From: Balanoglossus misakiensis
Lineage: Eukaryota; Hemichordata
Reading direction: 5' to 3'
DNA: 64,000 nucleotides
Assembly (NCBI GenBank): GCA_040954595.2
Contig: CM082585.2
Location: 4,278,001 to 4,342,000, forward strand
Positions 21,901-33,417 of this stretch are shown one piece after another. The notes under the pieces are model-generated. The model was not told the DNA's origin. It saw nothing but the letters and a program-made list of their open reading frames with translations, and searched no databases. The translations under genes were made by a program, and so were the position numbers. Each line of letters starts with the position of its first letter. Within the stretch, counting starts at the first letter, position 1.

Positions 21901-24844
21901 ATATTTGCAAAAGGTATTGTGATCTTTTTTATTTAAGACCACAATGAATCTGTGACGTCAGTATGCATTTCAACACCGTCCACATTAAATATCATCCAAT
22001 GGTGTAAAGACGATAATGGTATCATACGCAGAAATGTAGAACCTTACAATCCTTAACCGTATCGAATATGTGTCAACTATACTTCGTTTGTTTCAATAAA
22101 TCATGCAGATAATTGGTGACCGTCAAATATGCTAGTTTCAGAAAAATGAGCTCTGGACTATTCCAAAAGCTGATGGATACGAGAAATGAGACACTTATTA
22201 TCAACCGGCGTATGATGCAAAAGCTGAGACAGACCGACAGAGTGAGAGACTTTTAAATGTCAATAATTATATATTTCAGAAACACTGAATGTCATGCAAA
22301 AGGTGATAGACAGAATGCAGTCCCTAATTGACGCCAATCCGAGCGACAGGCTGAAACCCGGGCAGGCAATCCACCTGACAAAGATCACAACGAAAGTATT
22401 CGACCAGTTATCAATGTTTATACTGAACGAGGCTATTTGTGGACATGGACCAATCATCGTTAACACTTCTTCTCTTGTGCTGCATCTGGAAAAGAACTTT
22501 GCGCAGGACTTGTGCGACACCAGTGTAATGATTAGAGATGGAAGTGGATTCAATATTCCACCAGCAGACAGTATGTTTCCACAATTGTCGTGGGACACAG
22601 TCTTGAACAGAATGGTTTGTATACAACTTCGATAATCAGAAGACTATCTCACTTTCGTTTTCTATCATACATTGCTCTGTTCTTGTATATTGATATTTGT
22701 ATGCTATTGGTCTTTATGACTTTGCCGTCAGTAAACTATAATGTGACGTCCCATCGATCTTGCTATCATTAATGGAATGAACTATAGGCCGATATTTGTG
22801 TTGAGTCAATGCATCCGTTGCAATTTTACAAAATTAGCTCATACTATATTTTAATGATGATCTTTGGTTTTATGTACAATATCTGTTGTTGTCATCTTGT
22901 GTCACTACGCTCAGGAATAATAACAGTATTTTTTTTTTTTGCCTTTAGATTTTCCGATTCGGTGGGAACCCCCACAGATTGGCAAATAGGACACATGGCT
23001 TCACTACCGATATACTGACCCTGGAATTCAGAGATGAAGATGGTAATGAGATAAAAGGTTGGTTTGAATTAAAGGCCATAAGTGGTATGCTAATATTCAC
23101 GTGGAATCGCACGGTGCCTTTCTGGAAGGCCTCGTCATAGGGGTTATTGATTAGGCATGGAGCATGTCCCGTGTCACTGTTGTCGTAAATAAAATTTTAA
23201 TATGGTATATATAATCATATATTGAGAACTATAATCATTGTACAAGTTAACGTCACACCGGAAACCCAGCGATATAAAAATACTCGATCACATTTTCATC
23301 ATTGATGGCGTAACTAGATTAATAACCAATTTGCGAATTTAGTTTTGAAATTAGTTTGAATTATGACAAAACATTTTTATTTTCAGTGAAAAAAGCATCA
23401 GAGGATCTCGGTGTATGGCTTGGTAATTATCAGACACCTATAAATGAAAGCATCGTCAGGGGAGTATACGTGGAAAGGGAAGGAGTCACTCATTATGCAT
23501 TGACAGTAACGGTAATCTTTACATAAAATATGAAATTCACTGATCATTGCATGTTTTCTGATCTAGTCTTTTACATAACCATTTGATTAACGGCGCAAAA
23601 CTCAAACATGTGTATAAATGACATTGGTGCGATTTCAAACACTGTGTTATCTTTTACCTCACAAATATTATTATGTGAAATTTATCTTGCGTCAATATAT
23701 CATTATTTATGTTGCAGGCGCTATCGGCCTACTCTGCATTTCAAATCACCATGGAAGCATCAGCGCCTGTCTTCGAGACTACTACAGCATACGTGTCACT
23801 GGAAAGATTTGATGCCGTCGGTGTCTACAATGGTTCCCATTATGAAACTGAGTTGGTGTTTGCAGGGTGTACAACATCCATATTTCTATCAGAAGCAAAG
23901 ATCACCAGGACGGGCTTGTATTACATAGTCTTTGACCTTACCAGTGGTAAGTTGTGTTTTTGTTTTTGTTTTTGCTGTTTATATCACTGTCAAATTCATA
24001 AATCAACATCTATAAAGTAAGTTATGCCACGATCTTGCGATTTCATTAAAGCACAGAGAGCTGCCATTGTTTGCATTTTTTTTCGTGATTATTGAATTTA
24101 AAATAATACAAAATTTTGCCTTGTGTCTAAAGTACTTCTGAAACTGTATTTATCAACTTGTTGTCATAAAATCACTAATTTACTTTTTCTCTGTTGGATT
24201 ACGCACATATTGGCGGTCATTTTGACTTTAAAATATTATAAAATTTGGCATTATGTCGAAGTATTCCATTGTGATCCCTGATTCACAACTTCAAAAGATA
24301 CTCCAGTTGATTATATATGACATACGTGGAAGAAACAAAAGTTAGTTCTGTTATTTTTTTTTCTCTTCAGCCCATGGGATCGACATCACTGTTCTCACTA
24401 CTCAACACAGATGTAGCTACTTTGATGAGAATAATTGGCAGAATGATGGTTGTAAGGTATACAAATTAGTTTCTTCTAAATTTTGCAAAAAAATGAAGTG
24501 CTACACATAGTTCCAAGTGATGAAACTAAATACAAGTAGCAATCAGTGCACATTACGATTAATGTTAACTTGTGGGAAATACTGTAAACATTAAAAATGT
24601 ACTGACTAACGTGACGGCGCTTTATCTATTTAAAATTACGCTTGGACGAGAACCAGGTGTATAATCTTGTTTCACTTGCAAAGAAACGCCCATTGCTGTG
24701 TCAATATGTATTTTTTTTCTGCTCGATTTTTTGCAGGTGTCACCAAAATCCGACTTCAATTCTACCCTGTGTCTGTGTAATCACCTGACTGTTTTCAGTG
24801 CAATGGTTGGAGTTGTTGGATCTGACGGACGATGCCAGGTTTAA
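18977..24844 (+). CDS. secreted two-CTLD plus polycystin/REJ-type GAIN-GPS protein, copy 2
   Basis: Thirteen exons: 18977-19088, 19218-19494, 19988-20055, 20357-20621, 21105-21181, 21466-21536, 21823-21913, 22280-22614, 22949-23057, 23387-23511, 23718-23946, 24371-24456, 24737-24844. They total 1953 nt (650 aa plus TAA), fully in phase. The ATG has a good context (AACCATGG). CTLD1 shares the same core as copy 1 but differs in the segment before FWIDARL (LSTQ versus LREI). CTLD2 carries CETPSRWIYFWIDANITADG. The GAIN exons are close to identical to copy 1, and the GPS exon is the same at protein level. There is no transmembrane segment. Intron 12 lacks the retroelement and intron 2 lacks the TTAA MITE, so this copy preserves the ancestral intron states. 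The function is inferred as for copy 1. Confidence 0.8.
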
Positions 24845-26642
24845 TACAGGGGCGTCCGTTTGGTCTACAGAAGTGACAAAATAAGCTTATGGGACGAGTT
24901 CTAAACTAATAATGTACCATTCAAAATGTGTACGTGTTTTTTAGACGTTTGAAGCAAGAAGTGTTCATATTGCCGTTTTGGAAAGAGTTTTCAGGTGATA
25001 ATGCATTAAGTAAAAAGCATAGATGTACATTTAGCTAGAGGTGCCAAACACCTGTCCGAAAGAGAAGCGTTTGGATGAGAATTTGTTAGGTTGCGTTCGT
25101 CTATAATTGATTGTGTTTGTTCATATAGTTTGATGTCATTTATGCATTTCTTTGTAAACTGCCAAGATTGGATATATACCTGTATACATGGATCAATATT
25201 TCTGTTTGTAATAACCAGTACTGTTACTTGCTATTGTAATAACCCGTAATTGTACTTGTGATTAATTGATGGAGTTATAGTATCATGTAATTGAAAAAGT
25301 TATATGTGTTTGACTTGTATTGCTCTGGTTTATTCTGGTTGCCATTAAAACGTTCACTTATTGTGCATTGTGTATATGCGGTGTCTTTTTTCCACGAATC
25401 AAAGGAGAGTTAAGGGACCGTTCAGTTTTTACGGCTGGGAGGGCGGCAAGTTTGTGTCATCTGTTTTCAAAATCAGGCCGACCGCCCCCCCTCACCCAGG
25501 ACCAAAAATATGATGACCCCCCCCCCCCCCCCCCGAAAACATTCGCCATTGTGATCTTATGTACACTGTATGCAATACAGGGAACGGGGCTCCTCACACC
25601 GCAATTGTAAATTTCTGAAAGAAATTTATAATTGAAGTGTATATAATAGTATAGCTTTGCAATAAAGAAATATATGAATAAATTAAAACGACACGTCAAT
25701 ACAATAGTTGGTAGATTTGGTAAACAAGAAAACTGGAGGGGTGGGGTAGGGACGGGTGTCCCCCTCCCACCTAAGAAAATTTTGTAAAATATGTAGCTCA
25801 AAGTTGCATTTTAATGAACTCAAAAGCAAATTAACTCAATGTTTGGGAGGACCAATTTTACTTTTGCCACTCCACTCAAAGTTAGCATCGGTGGGGGTGG
25901 GGTGGCAAGTACTCTGCCCTGGTACACTAGACAAACCGGCAAATAAATGAAAAGTAGCGGAGAATGTAAGTTATCAAGTAGATTATCATCTGAGCTGAAT
26001 AATGCAAATGGAGATGACATGGGAGGCTGTAGAATATATACAAATTGAATTTCTAGAACTACAAAATTTGAGAATAAGATATGTTGCCAAAAATAAATTA
26101 AAGCCACTCTTTCAGTATCTACTTCAGAGCCCCATACCGGTAAGTTAACCCCTCGGAACCCGCATTGTAGCATTAGTTTTAGCGTCGACAATGCACTGAA
26201 GGGAAAGTAATTAAATATATCTCACATATGCACTCGAGAAATGTATACTTGCAAGACAATATGCCGAATTTTCATTTTTGTATCCAACAAACGTTCTATA
26301 CACGATCCCCGCTGGTTATGACACGAACACTTTTGATGATTAATACCACTTTAATTTGTTCAATTTATCGATTAACCGGAAGCAGCAAGTTTAATATTAA
26401 TTAATTCCATTTCATCTTGCGACAGTCATAAAGAAATTCATTACATATCACGCATTTCTTTACATGTGTATAGTTAATACAAGAGGGAAAACATCTAACG
26501 CATAAATGAACGAACACGACACAGCGTCACCATATAGTACCCGATCTCTCTCTGCAGTGGTTACAATTCTTTGCAAAACACACACAATTTGTCAAGATGT
26601 TCATATATAAAATACTCGCAGATTAGCCGCAAACTCGCAACC
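24845..26642 (+). repeat. inter-gene segment of the lectin-GAIN tandem unit (second copy)
   Basis: Homologue of 17315-18976, with a small extra stretch at about 25620-25750 and a longer poly-C tract at about 25516-25534. It carries the reverse-oriented dispersed repeat at about 26360-26480 and a TATA-like TATATAAAA at 26604. No exon was recognised. The proline-rich ORFs across the poly-C tract are composition artefacts. Confidence 0.75.
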
Positions 26643-29600
26643 ATGGCTCGCCTGAGAAGCTGTAAAACGTTACGAGATTGTCGTGAAATGCCTTTGAAGT
26701 TAACGCTCATCGCTACATTCGTGATGTTGTCGATGACATTACTGGAGCCAGCAGGTAAGACACTAATTTGGGGTTTTGTATGTTCAGAAAGTTTTAAGTT
26801 CCTAAAAACAGAAGCTCATAAATATTTTTATTGTTTCATGTAATAAGACTAACGATTTAATATCCAGGTTGCATCAACGTTTTCCATGTTTACGCTCGGA
26901 TGGATCATGCTGAAACCTACACGTTTTGTGAGCGATTAGGTCTTCGCCTTGTTAAAGATGACAGCGAAGAAAAACACACAGCTATAGTAGACATGATAAC
27001 AGTACGAGGATATCCCTGGATGGAATTCTGGATTGATGGCCATCAAATTGACAACGGAAGCGTAACCACAAGAGACGGTGAAATTTTGACCTACAGGCCA
27101 TCGGTTGAAGAGAATGTTGGGGAGTGCCTCGCAATGAGGTGAGTAAACGGTTATGCAGATATATTAAAACACTTTATTTTCGCGAGTTAAAATTTGTGCG
27201 ATATCGAGAGAGGCCACTGTTTCGCGAGTATTAATTTTCGCGTTCTCTTATTTCATTCACTGCACCGTTATCTTCAAAAATAATTTACGCCACTTTTTAT
27301 TTTCACGCTATTTTGGCTCTCGCGTATTTCGCGAAAATTCATTGCTCGCGAAAATAAAGTGTTTTACAGTATATTAAAACATGAAAAATACCATTTTTTT
27401 GTGGTCATTATAAAATATCTTAACAGTAAGCAATCACATGGAATCATGTGCAGAGGCATGCCATATTCATAGTTATATATCAGTAGACACAGAATTGATT
27501 TAAACTTTTATCATATCCATGCAGATGTTACAATGGGCAATGTCTTCACAACACAATTTTAGCAGTTGCGCACCGATACCTCGATTTTATGGGAAATTTA
27601 ATCTTCAACATTTACATCATTTGTCTAGTATTAGACCAAGTTTACCTAATTCTCAATTGTCTCTGAGTCTTAAACAAATTAAAACATGTAGAAAACGTGT
27701 TTATGCAGTTTGATAGATGTACGGCTTGACCGGCGTTAATGGGGTGAAACTTTGTACTTACATGCCATTTTAATTCACAGACATGGAAACTGGGAATTTT
27801 TGCAGTGTTTGGACCGACGTCACGCTTTATGTGAAAATACAAGTAGGTATAGTTTAATGAAGATTTTTGCAACTTTTTCTCGATTTCGAATTTTACGGGA
27901 TAGCAATGGCGTTGTTTTCTTATCTACAGCATCTTTCGACCTAACTACCACATGGAATGGTATGACGGCTGCATTCCAGTTGTGTGAGAACCTTGGGTTG
28001 CGTCTTCTAACTGACACCACTGACTGGAAAATCGTGCAGTACTGTGCGTCCCTTGGGTGCCGTGAATTGGCTGAAGGTGTATGGATTGATGCCACCATCA
28101 CGGCAGATGGCACTGTGAAGACAGGCAGTGGTTTGGTATTGGAATACACGCATTTTGCTCCCAGCCAGCCTCTCGATGCCGGATCGTGTATTAAAATCCT
28201 GTGAGTAGATGTCTGTTCACGCTTTTTTCCACAATGCCCAACAGTAGATATAGTAGTCTGTTATTGCGTTGGAAATTCAGAGATTACATGGCAGTTTACT
28301 GATTTGAATATATATATATATATGTATTGTTACGTTTTCTTATCCCAAAGATTCAACACTCTATTACTAAATAATGACTACCTATGTACTGTTTCTGGTA
28401 TTTTGTCAAAGTTTGAGTACTATGTTTTGGTAACTAACTTTACCTGTTATATCGTCTGAATTGCAAAGCACAATTTGAGCATGATACTTTACAGCTAACG
28501 CTGATTTCAATATCATTCCAACATGCGCTTTACAGCATAGTAGACAGTGGATGTAAGACATTTATCGGAACCGTGCCCATACCAAATTTGACTTTTAAAG
28601 TTCAAAGTACAGCAATTATTGTAAACATTGTAAACTTCAATAAGCGTTGAATAGTGACTCTTTATACAGGTGTAATACAGTTAAATGTGCATGGATAACT
28701 GAACCTTGTAAAACATACCTGTATGTTGTTTGCGAGGATAACGGTAAGTAATTTGAGACATCAGCGATAAATCTCGTTCATACATTTTCCTTTTCCTACA
28801 TATTTGACTGTCAGTGTAGTTTTGTGACAATGCACATATATAACATCTGTTGGTCACAATTAATTGAAATTCGGCGTGTTGTCTTGCAAACCTACACTTC
28901 CCTTTGAGTGCACATTTAATTTCCACGTATGTTAAATGGTTTACATCCTTGTCTATAACCCAGCTGAAGGGGGCTCCGAAGTACATCTTGATATGATCAC
29001 ATTTTATCACTCTATAACTTCGCAAGTTTGAGAGTAAGTATGCACATAATAAATAATGCATGAAATTACTATCACATATGACTACCATAAGCCGAAAAGG
29101 GAAAAGAAATGATTAAACATGCTTAATCATTTCACGTAATGCAAATGTATGAATTGAAACAAAGGTTGTTGGCAATGGGGTTTACGTCAAAAGGTGGAGA
29201 GATTTTGTTTGAGTACTTTTGTTGGATTTCATAGAAATTTGGCATTTACTGGAAAACGTGTCTTCTGGGAGAACGTTTTATATATTCAGTATTACTTTAA
29301 GTCATAATTGTCTTTAAATTTATGAAAGAAAATTCATATTTTGCCAACTCTCACATTATCTGCACCTTACATTTGCACCATTCAGATGATGAGTTACTTC
29401 TGATGCGGGAGAGGTTGGTCAAGATAAGTGACGATGAATTCAGAACAGCAGATGTGGTAAGAAAGGTGTCAATCATTTGAGATTGATGTACTGCACTGTA
29501 TTGTATAAAGCCAAAAGTTAGCGAAATCCATTGAACGTATTAAAGGTCCTTATAGGATATGACTATTTTGTGACAACTAAAGCTACATACTAAATGATTC

Positions 29601-32336
29601 CATAAAAAGCTATCAAGCCACGTACTAAATCATTTTCTTTTCTTTTTCCAGGGTATTAGTGTAATTGACAAGTTGGACACTTTAACCTATGACCTTTCAA
29701 ATAAAAGTGTCATATTTGAAGGAAGAACTATATTTGCAAAAGGTATTGTGATATTTGTTGTTTTAATCAAGATGATTCTGTGACATCGGTATCCATCACA
29801 TTCAATATCACCCAATTGTGTAAAACGATATTGGTATCAGACGCAGAAAAAACAGCTCCTTACATTTATAAAGCTTACCGAAAATGCATCAACTACAGTT
29901 CGTTTGTTTCCACAAATCATGCACATTATTGGTGACCGTCAAATATCTTATATGTAGCTTAGAGAAACATCGAGCATTGGACGTGTTCAACTGATGAATG
30001 ACACATTGAATTAGAAGTCGAGAAAGACAGTCAGACAGAGTGAGATTGTTTTTAAATGCCAATGTTTACATTTTTCAGAAACACTGAATGTTATGCAAAA
30101 GATGATAGACAGAATGCAGTCCCTATTTGACGCCAATCCGAGCGAGAAGCTGAATCCTGGGCAGGCAAATCACCTGACAAAGATAACAACGAAAGTATTC
30201 GACCAGTTATCAATGTTTATACTGAACAAGACTCATTGTGGAGATGGGCCAATCATCGTAAAAACATCATCTCTTGTGCTGCATTTGGAAAAGAACTATG
30301 TGCAGGAATTGTGCAACGTCACCATAATGATTGGAGATGGAAGTGGATTCAATATTCCACCGGCCGACAGTATGTTTCCACAATTGTCGCGGGACACAGT
30401 CTTGAACAGAATGGTCCGTATACAACTTTGATAATATTAAAAAAAATATAACGTCTGTTTATATAAAACATTACTCTATTCTTGTATATGGATATTTGAA
30501 TAACCTTTTGCCACCAGTTAACGTAAATGTGACGTCCTGGGCAGCTGTCGCGTTTATATGGGATGAACGTTAGGCTGATATATGTGTCAATGCAACAGTT
30601 GCAATTTTTTTTTTCAATTTAAGAGGATATTTGGTTTTATATACAATCCTGTTGTTGTCACAGGGCGTTCTGGTGCTCGAGGAATAATTAAAGTAATTTT
30701 TTTACAATTAGATTTTCCGTTTCGGTGGTAACCCCCACGGATTAGCAAATAGGACACATGGCTTCACTACCGATATACTGACCCTGGAATTCAGAGATGA
30801 AGATGGTAATGAGATTAAAGGTTGGTTTTCATTAAGGCCATCAGTGGTATCCTAACATTTGCATTGAACTCTCAATATTTTACTAGTTAACGTCGCACCA
30901 TTTAAACTCGAAATGGCGAATTCCTTTTTTACACAACCTAGAAACCCAGCGACATACTTGCATAAACATACTCCCTAATATTTCCATCTTGGAGGGCAGC
31001 ACTCGATTAATGACCAATTTGGTAATTTAGTTTTGACATTAGTGTATATTATCACGAAACATGTTCCTTTTCAGTGAAAAATGCTTCCAAGGATCTCGGC
31101 GTATGGCTTGGTAATTATCAGACATCTATAAATGAAAGCAACGTCAGTGGAGTATACGTGGAAAGGGAAGGAGTCACTCGCTATGCATTGACAGTAACGG
31201 TAATCTTTACATAATATATGAAATTCACTGATCATTGCATGTTTTCTGATCTATTCTTTTACATAACCATTTGATCAACGGGGCAAAACTCAAACATAAA
31301 TGACATTGGTGCTATTTCGAACACAGTGTTATCTTTTACCTCACAAATTTCATTATGTGAAATTTATCTTGCGTCAATATATCATTATTTACGTTGCAGG
31401 CGCTATCGGCCTACTCTGCATTTCAAATCACCATGGAAGCATCAGCGCATGTGTTCGAGACTACTACAGCATACGTGTCACTGGAAAGATTTGATGCCGT
31501 CGGTGTCTACAATGGTTCCGATTATGAAACTGAGTTGGTATTTGCAGGGTGTACAGCATCCATATTTCTACCAGAAGCAAATATCACCAGGACGGGCTTG
31601 TATTACATAGTCTTTGACCTTACCAGTGGTAAGATTGTATTATATTAAAATGATTAATACAACTATTGTACAATGATCGTTGATTAAACGATATAGTAGT
31701 GTTTGTTTATCTTTTTTGCTGTGCATGCTACTGTTAATTTCAAAAATCAACATATAGAATATGTGGAAGAAACCGAAGTTAGTTCTGTAATTCTTTTTCT
31801 CTACAGCTCATGGGGTTCACATCAAGGTTCTCACTACTCAACACAGATGTAGCTACTTTGATGAGACTAACTGGCAGAATGATGGTTGTAAGGTAAACGC
31901 TTTTCTTCCAATTTTTCAATAATTGATAAGCTCCTTGTACTTGCAAGCGATGAAACTAAAGACAAGTGACAATTAGTGTGATTTTAGGGGATACTGTGGA
32001 CAAATATGCAGCAAAAGTAAAAATGTAGAAGGTACTCCATCTTACGATTAATGCTGACACGTGGAAAATACTGTAAACGTAAAAAAAAATCACCGATGTA
32101 AGTGTGGACGCGTTTCCAATATGTATTATATCTCTATGACGTAGACCAGGTGTTTGATCTTGTTTCAATTGCAAAGCAACGCCCACTGCTGTGTCAATAT
32201 GTATTTTTTTCTGTTCGATTATTTGCAGGTGTCACCAAAATCCGACTTCAATTCTACCCTGTGTCTGTGTAATCACCTGACTGCTTTCAGTGCAATGGTG
32301 GAAGTTGTTGAATCTGACGGACGATGCCACGTTTAG
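26643..32336 (+). CDS. secreted two-CTLD plus polycystin/REJ-type GAIN-GPS protein, copy 3
   Basis: Thirteen exons: 26643-26754, 26868-27138, 27781-27842, 27930-28200, 28670-28743, 29386-29456, 29652-29742, 30079-30413, 30712-30820, 31075-31199, 31400-31628, 31807-31892, 32229-32336. They total 1944 nt (647 aa plus TAG), in phase. This is the most diverged copy in both lectin domains: CTLD1 begins CINVFHVYARMDHAETYTFC with IDGHQIDNGSV, and CTLD2 has ASLGCRELAEGVWIDATI and TEPCKTYLYVVCED. The GAIN exons remain very close to copies 1 and 2. The GPS reads CLCNHLTAF and the C-terminus ends DGRCHV. The exon 8 donor is the unusual GTCCGT (GTTTGT in the others). As in the other copies, no membrane span follows the GPS. 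Confidence 0.78.
27166..27365. mobile_element. about 200-bp MITE with TTTCGCG-type inverted termini, in intron 2 of copy 3
   Basis: AAAACACTTTATTTTCGCG (from 27166) is the reverse complement of CGCGAAAATAAAGTGTTTT (ending 27365). The interior is rich in CGCGA/TTTTCGCG words. Flanking TATATTAAAA-like sequence on both sides suggests a short TA-rich target duplication. The same intron in copies 1 and 2 lacks it. Confidence 0.75.
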
Positions 32337-33417
32337 CACAGGGGCGTCCGTTTGGTCTACAGACGTGACAAGATAACCTTATGGGACGAGTTCTAAACAA
32401 ATTATGTACCATTCAAAAACGTTTTTTTTAGACTTTATGAAGCAAGAAAAGTTCATATTGCAGTTTTGGAAAGAGTTTTTAGTTGATAATGCATTTAGTG
32501 AAAATCATAGATGTACATTTAGCTAGTGGTGCCAAAAACTTGTCCGAAAGAGAAGGGTTTGCATGAGAATTTGATTTTTAAAAAAGAATTGCATTTTGTT
32601 AGGTTGCGTACGTCTATGATTGATTGTGTTTGTCTGTAGTCAGGCGGAGTAATACACTGTTTCATAGTTGTACTGCGACACTTGTCGCACTCTTACACTG
32701 TTCTTGCCCAGTGCGCTTACGCTGGACAGAAACACAATGACCGATGGGTCTGAAATGAGCATTGACGGAGGTTTATAAAAATCATATAGTTCGATGTAAT
32801 TTACACATGTCTTTGTAATGTGCCTGGATAGGATAAATACATGTATACATTGATCAATATTTTATGTTTTGTAATAACCATTACTGTCACTTGCCATTGT
32901 AATAACCCGTTATTGTACTTGTCATTAATTGGCGGATTTATAGTATTCTGTAATTGTAAGATATCCCACAGCAGATGTAAATCATCCGTTGAATAATGAA
33001 AATGTGCTGATAACGTGAGAAGCGGTGGAACATGACAAATTGTATGTCAGTTTGAGAATAAAAAGCGACCATAAATAAATTAAAAGCAACTCTCTCAAGA
33101 TCTAACCTCATGGGAATCTGTATTGTAGCATCAATGCACGAAAAGCAGGACATTGTATATATAAATATCATATATAAGCCTACAGTCAAGAGAGATGTAT
33201 ATGTTATGCACAACGGCCCACCCCAACATACATTTCACCATCTGCGTACCTACATATGAACGCGCCTTCCCCCTTGCATTTTCGCCAGTTTAGTCTCCTG
33301 ATGGGTGAGCCCAATGACTCACGAAACAGCGTTGTAGAGATTTTACCGCCTTTCGTTTCTCCTACTACCCTAATATATATATCCAATCTACTTTTGTATT
33401 GAGCACTTTGTATCGGA
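32337..33417 (+). repeat. 3' flank of lectin-GAIN copy 3 and junction to unit A 3' end
   Basis: About 32337-33210 is a diverged relative of 17315-18600 and 24845-26290, with the landmarks GGGGCGTCCGTTTGGTCTACAG, ATAGATGTACATTTAGCTAG and GGTTGCGTACGTCTAT. An insertion-like stretch around 32635-32780 has no counterpart. From about 33213 to 33417 the sequence matches neither family, and receptor homology begins abruptly at 33418, inside a coding exon. No gene was recognised in it. Confidence 0.6.

Noticed and set aside
25320-25801. Proline- or glycine-rich open frames over the poly-C tract
   Set aside because: Composition artefacts; the homologous segment after copy 1 does not keep the frame.
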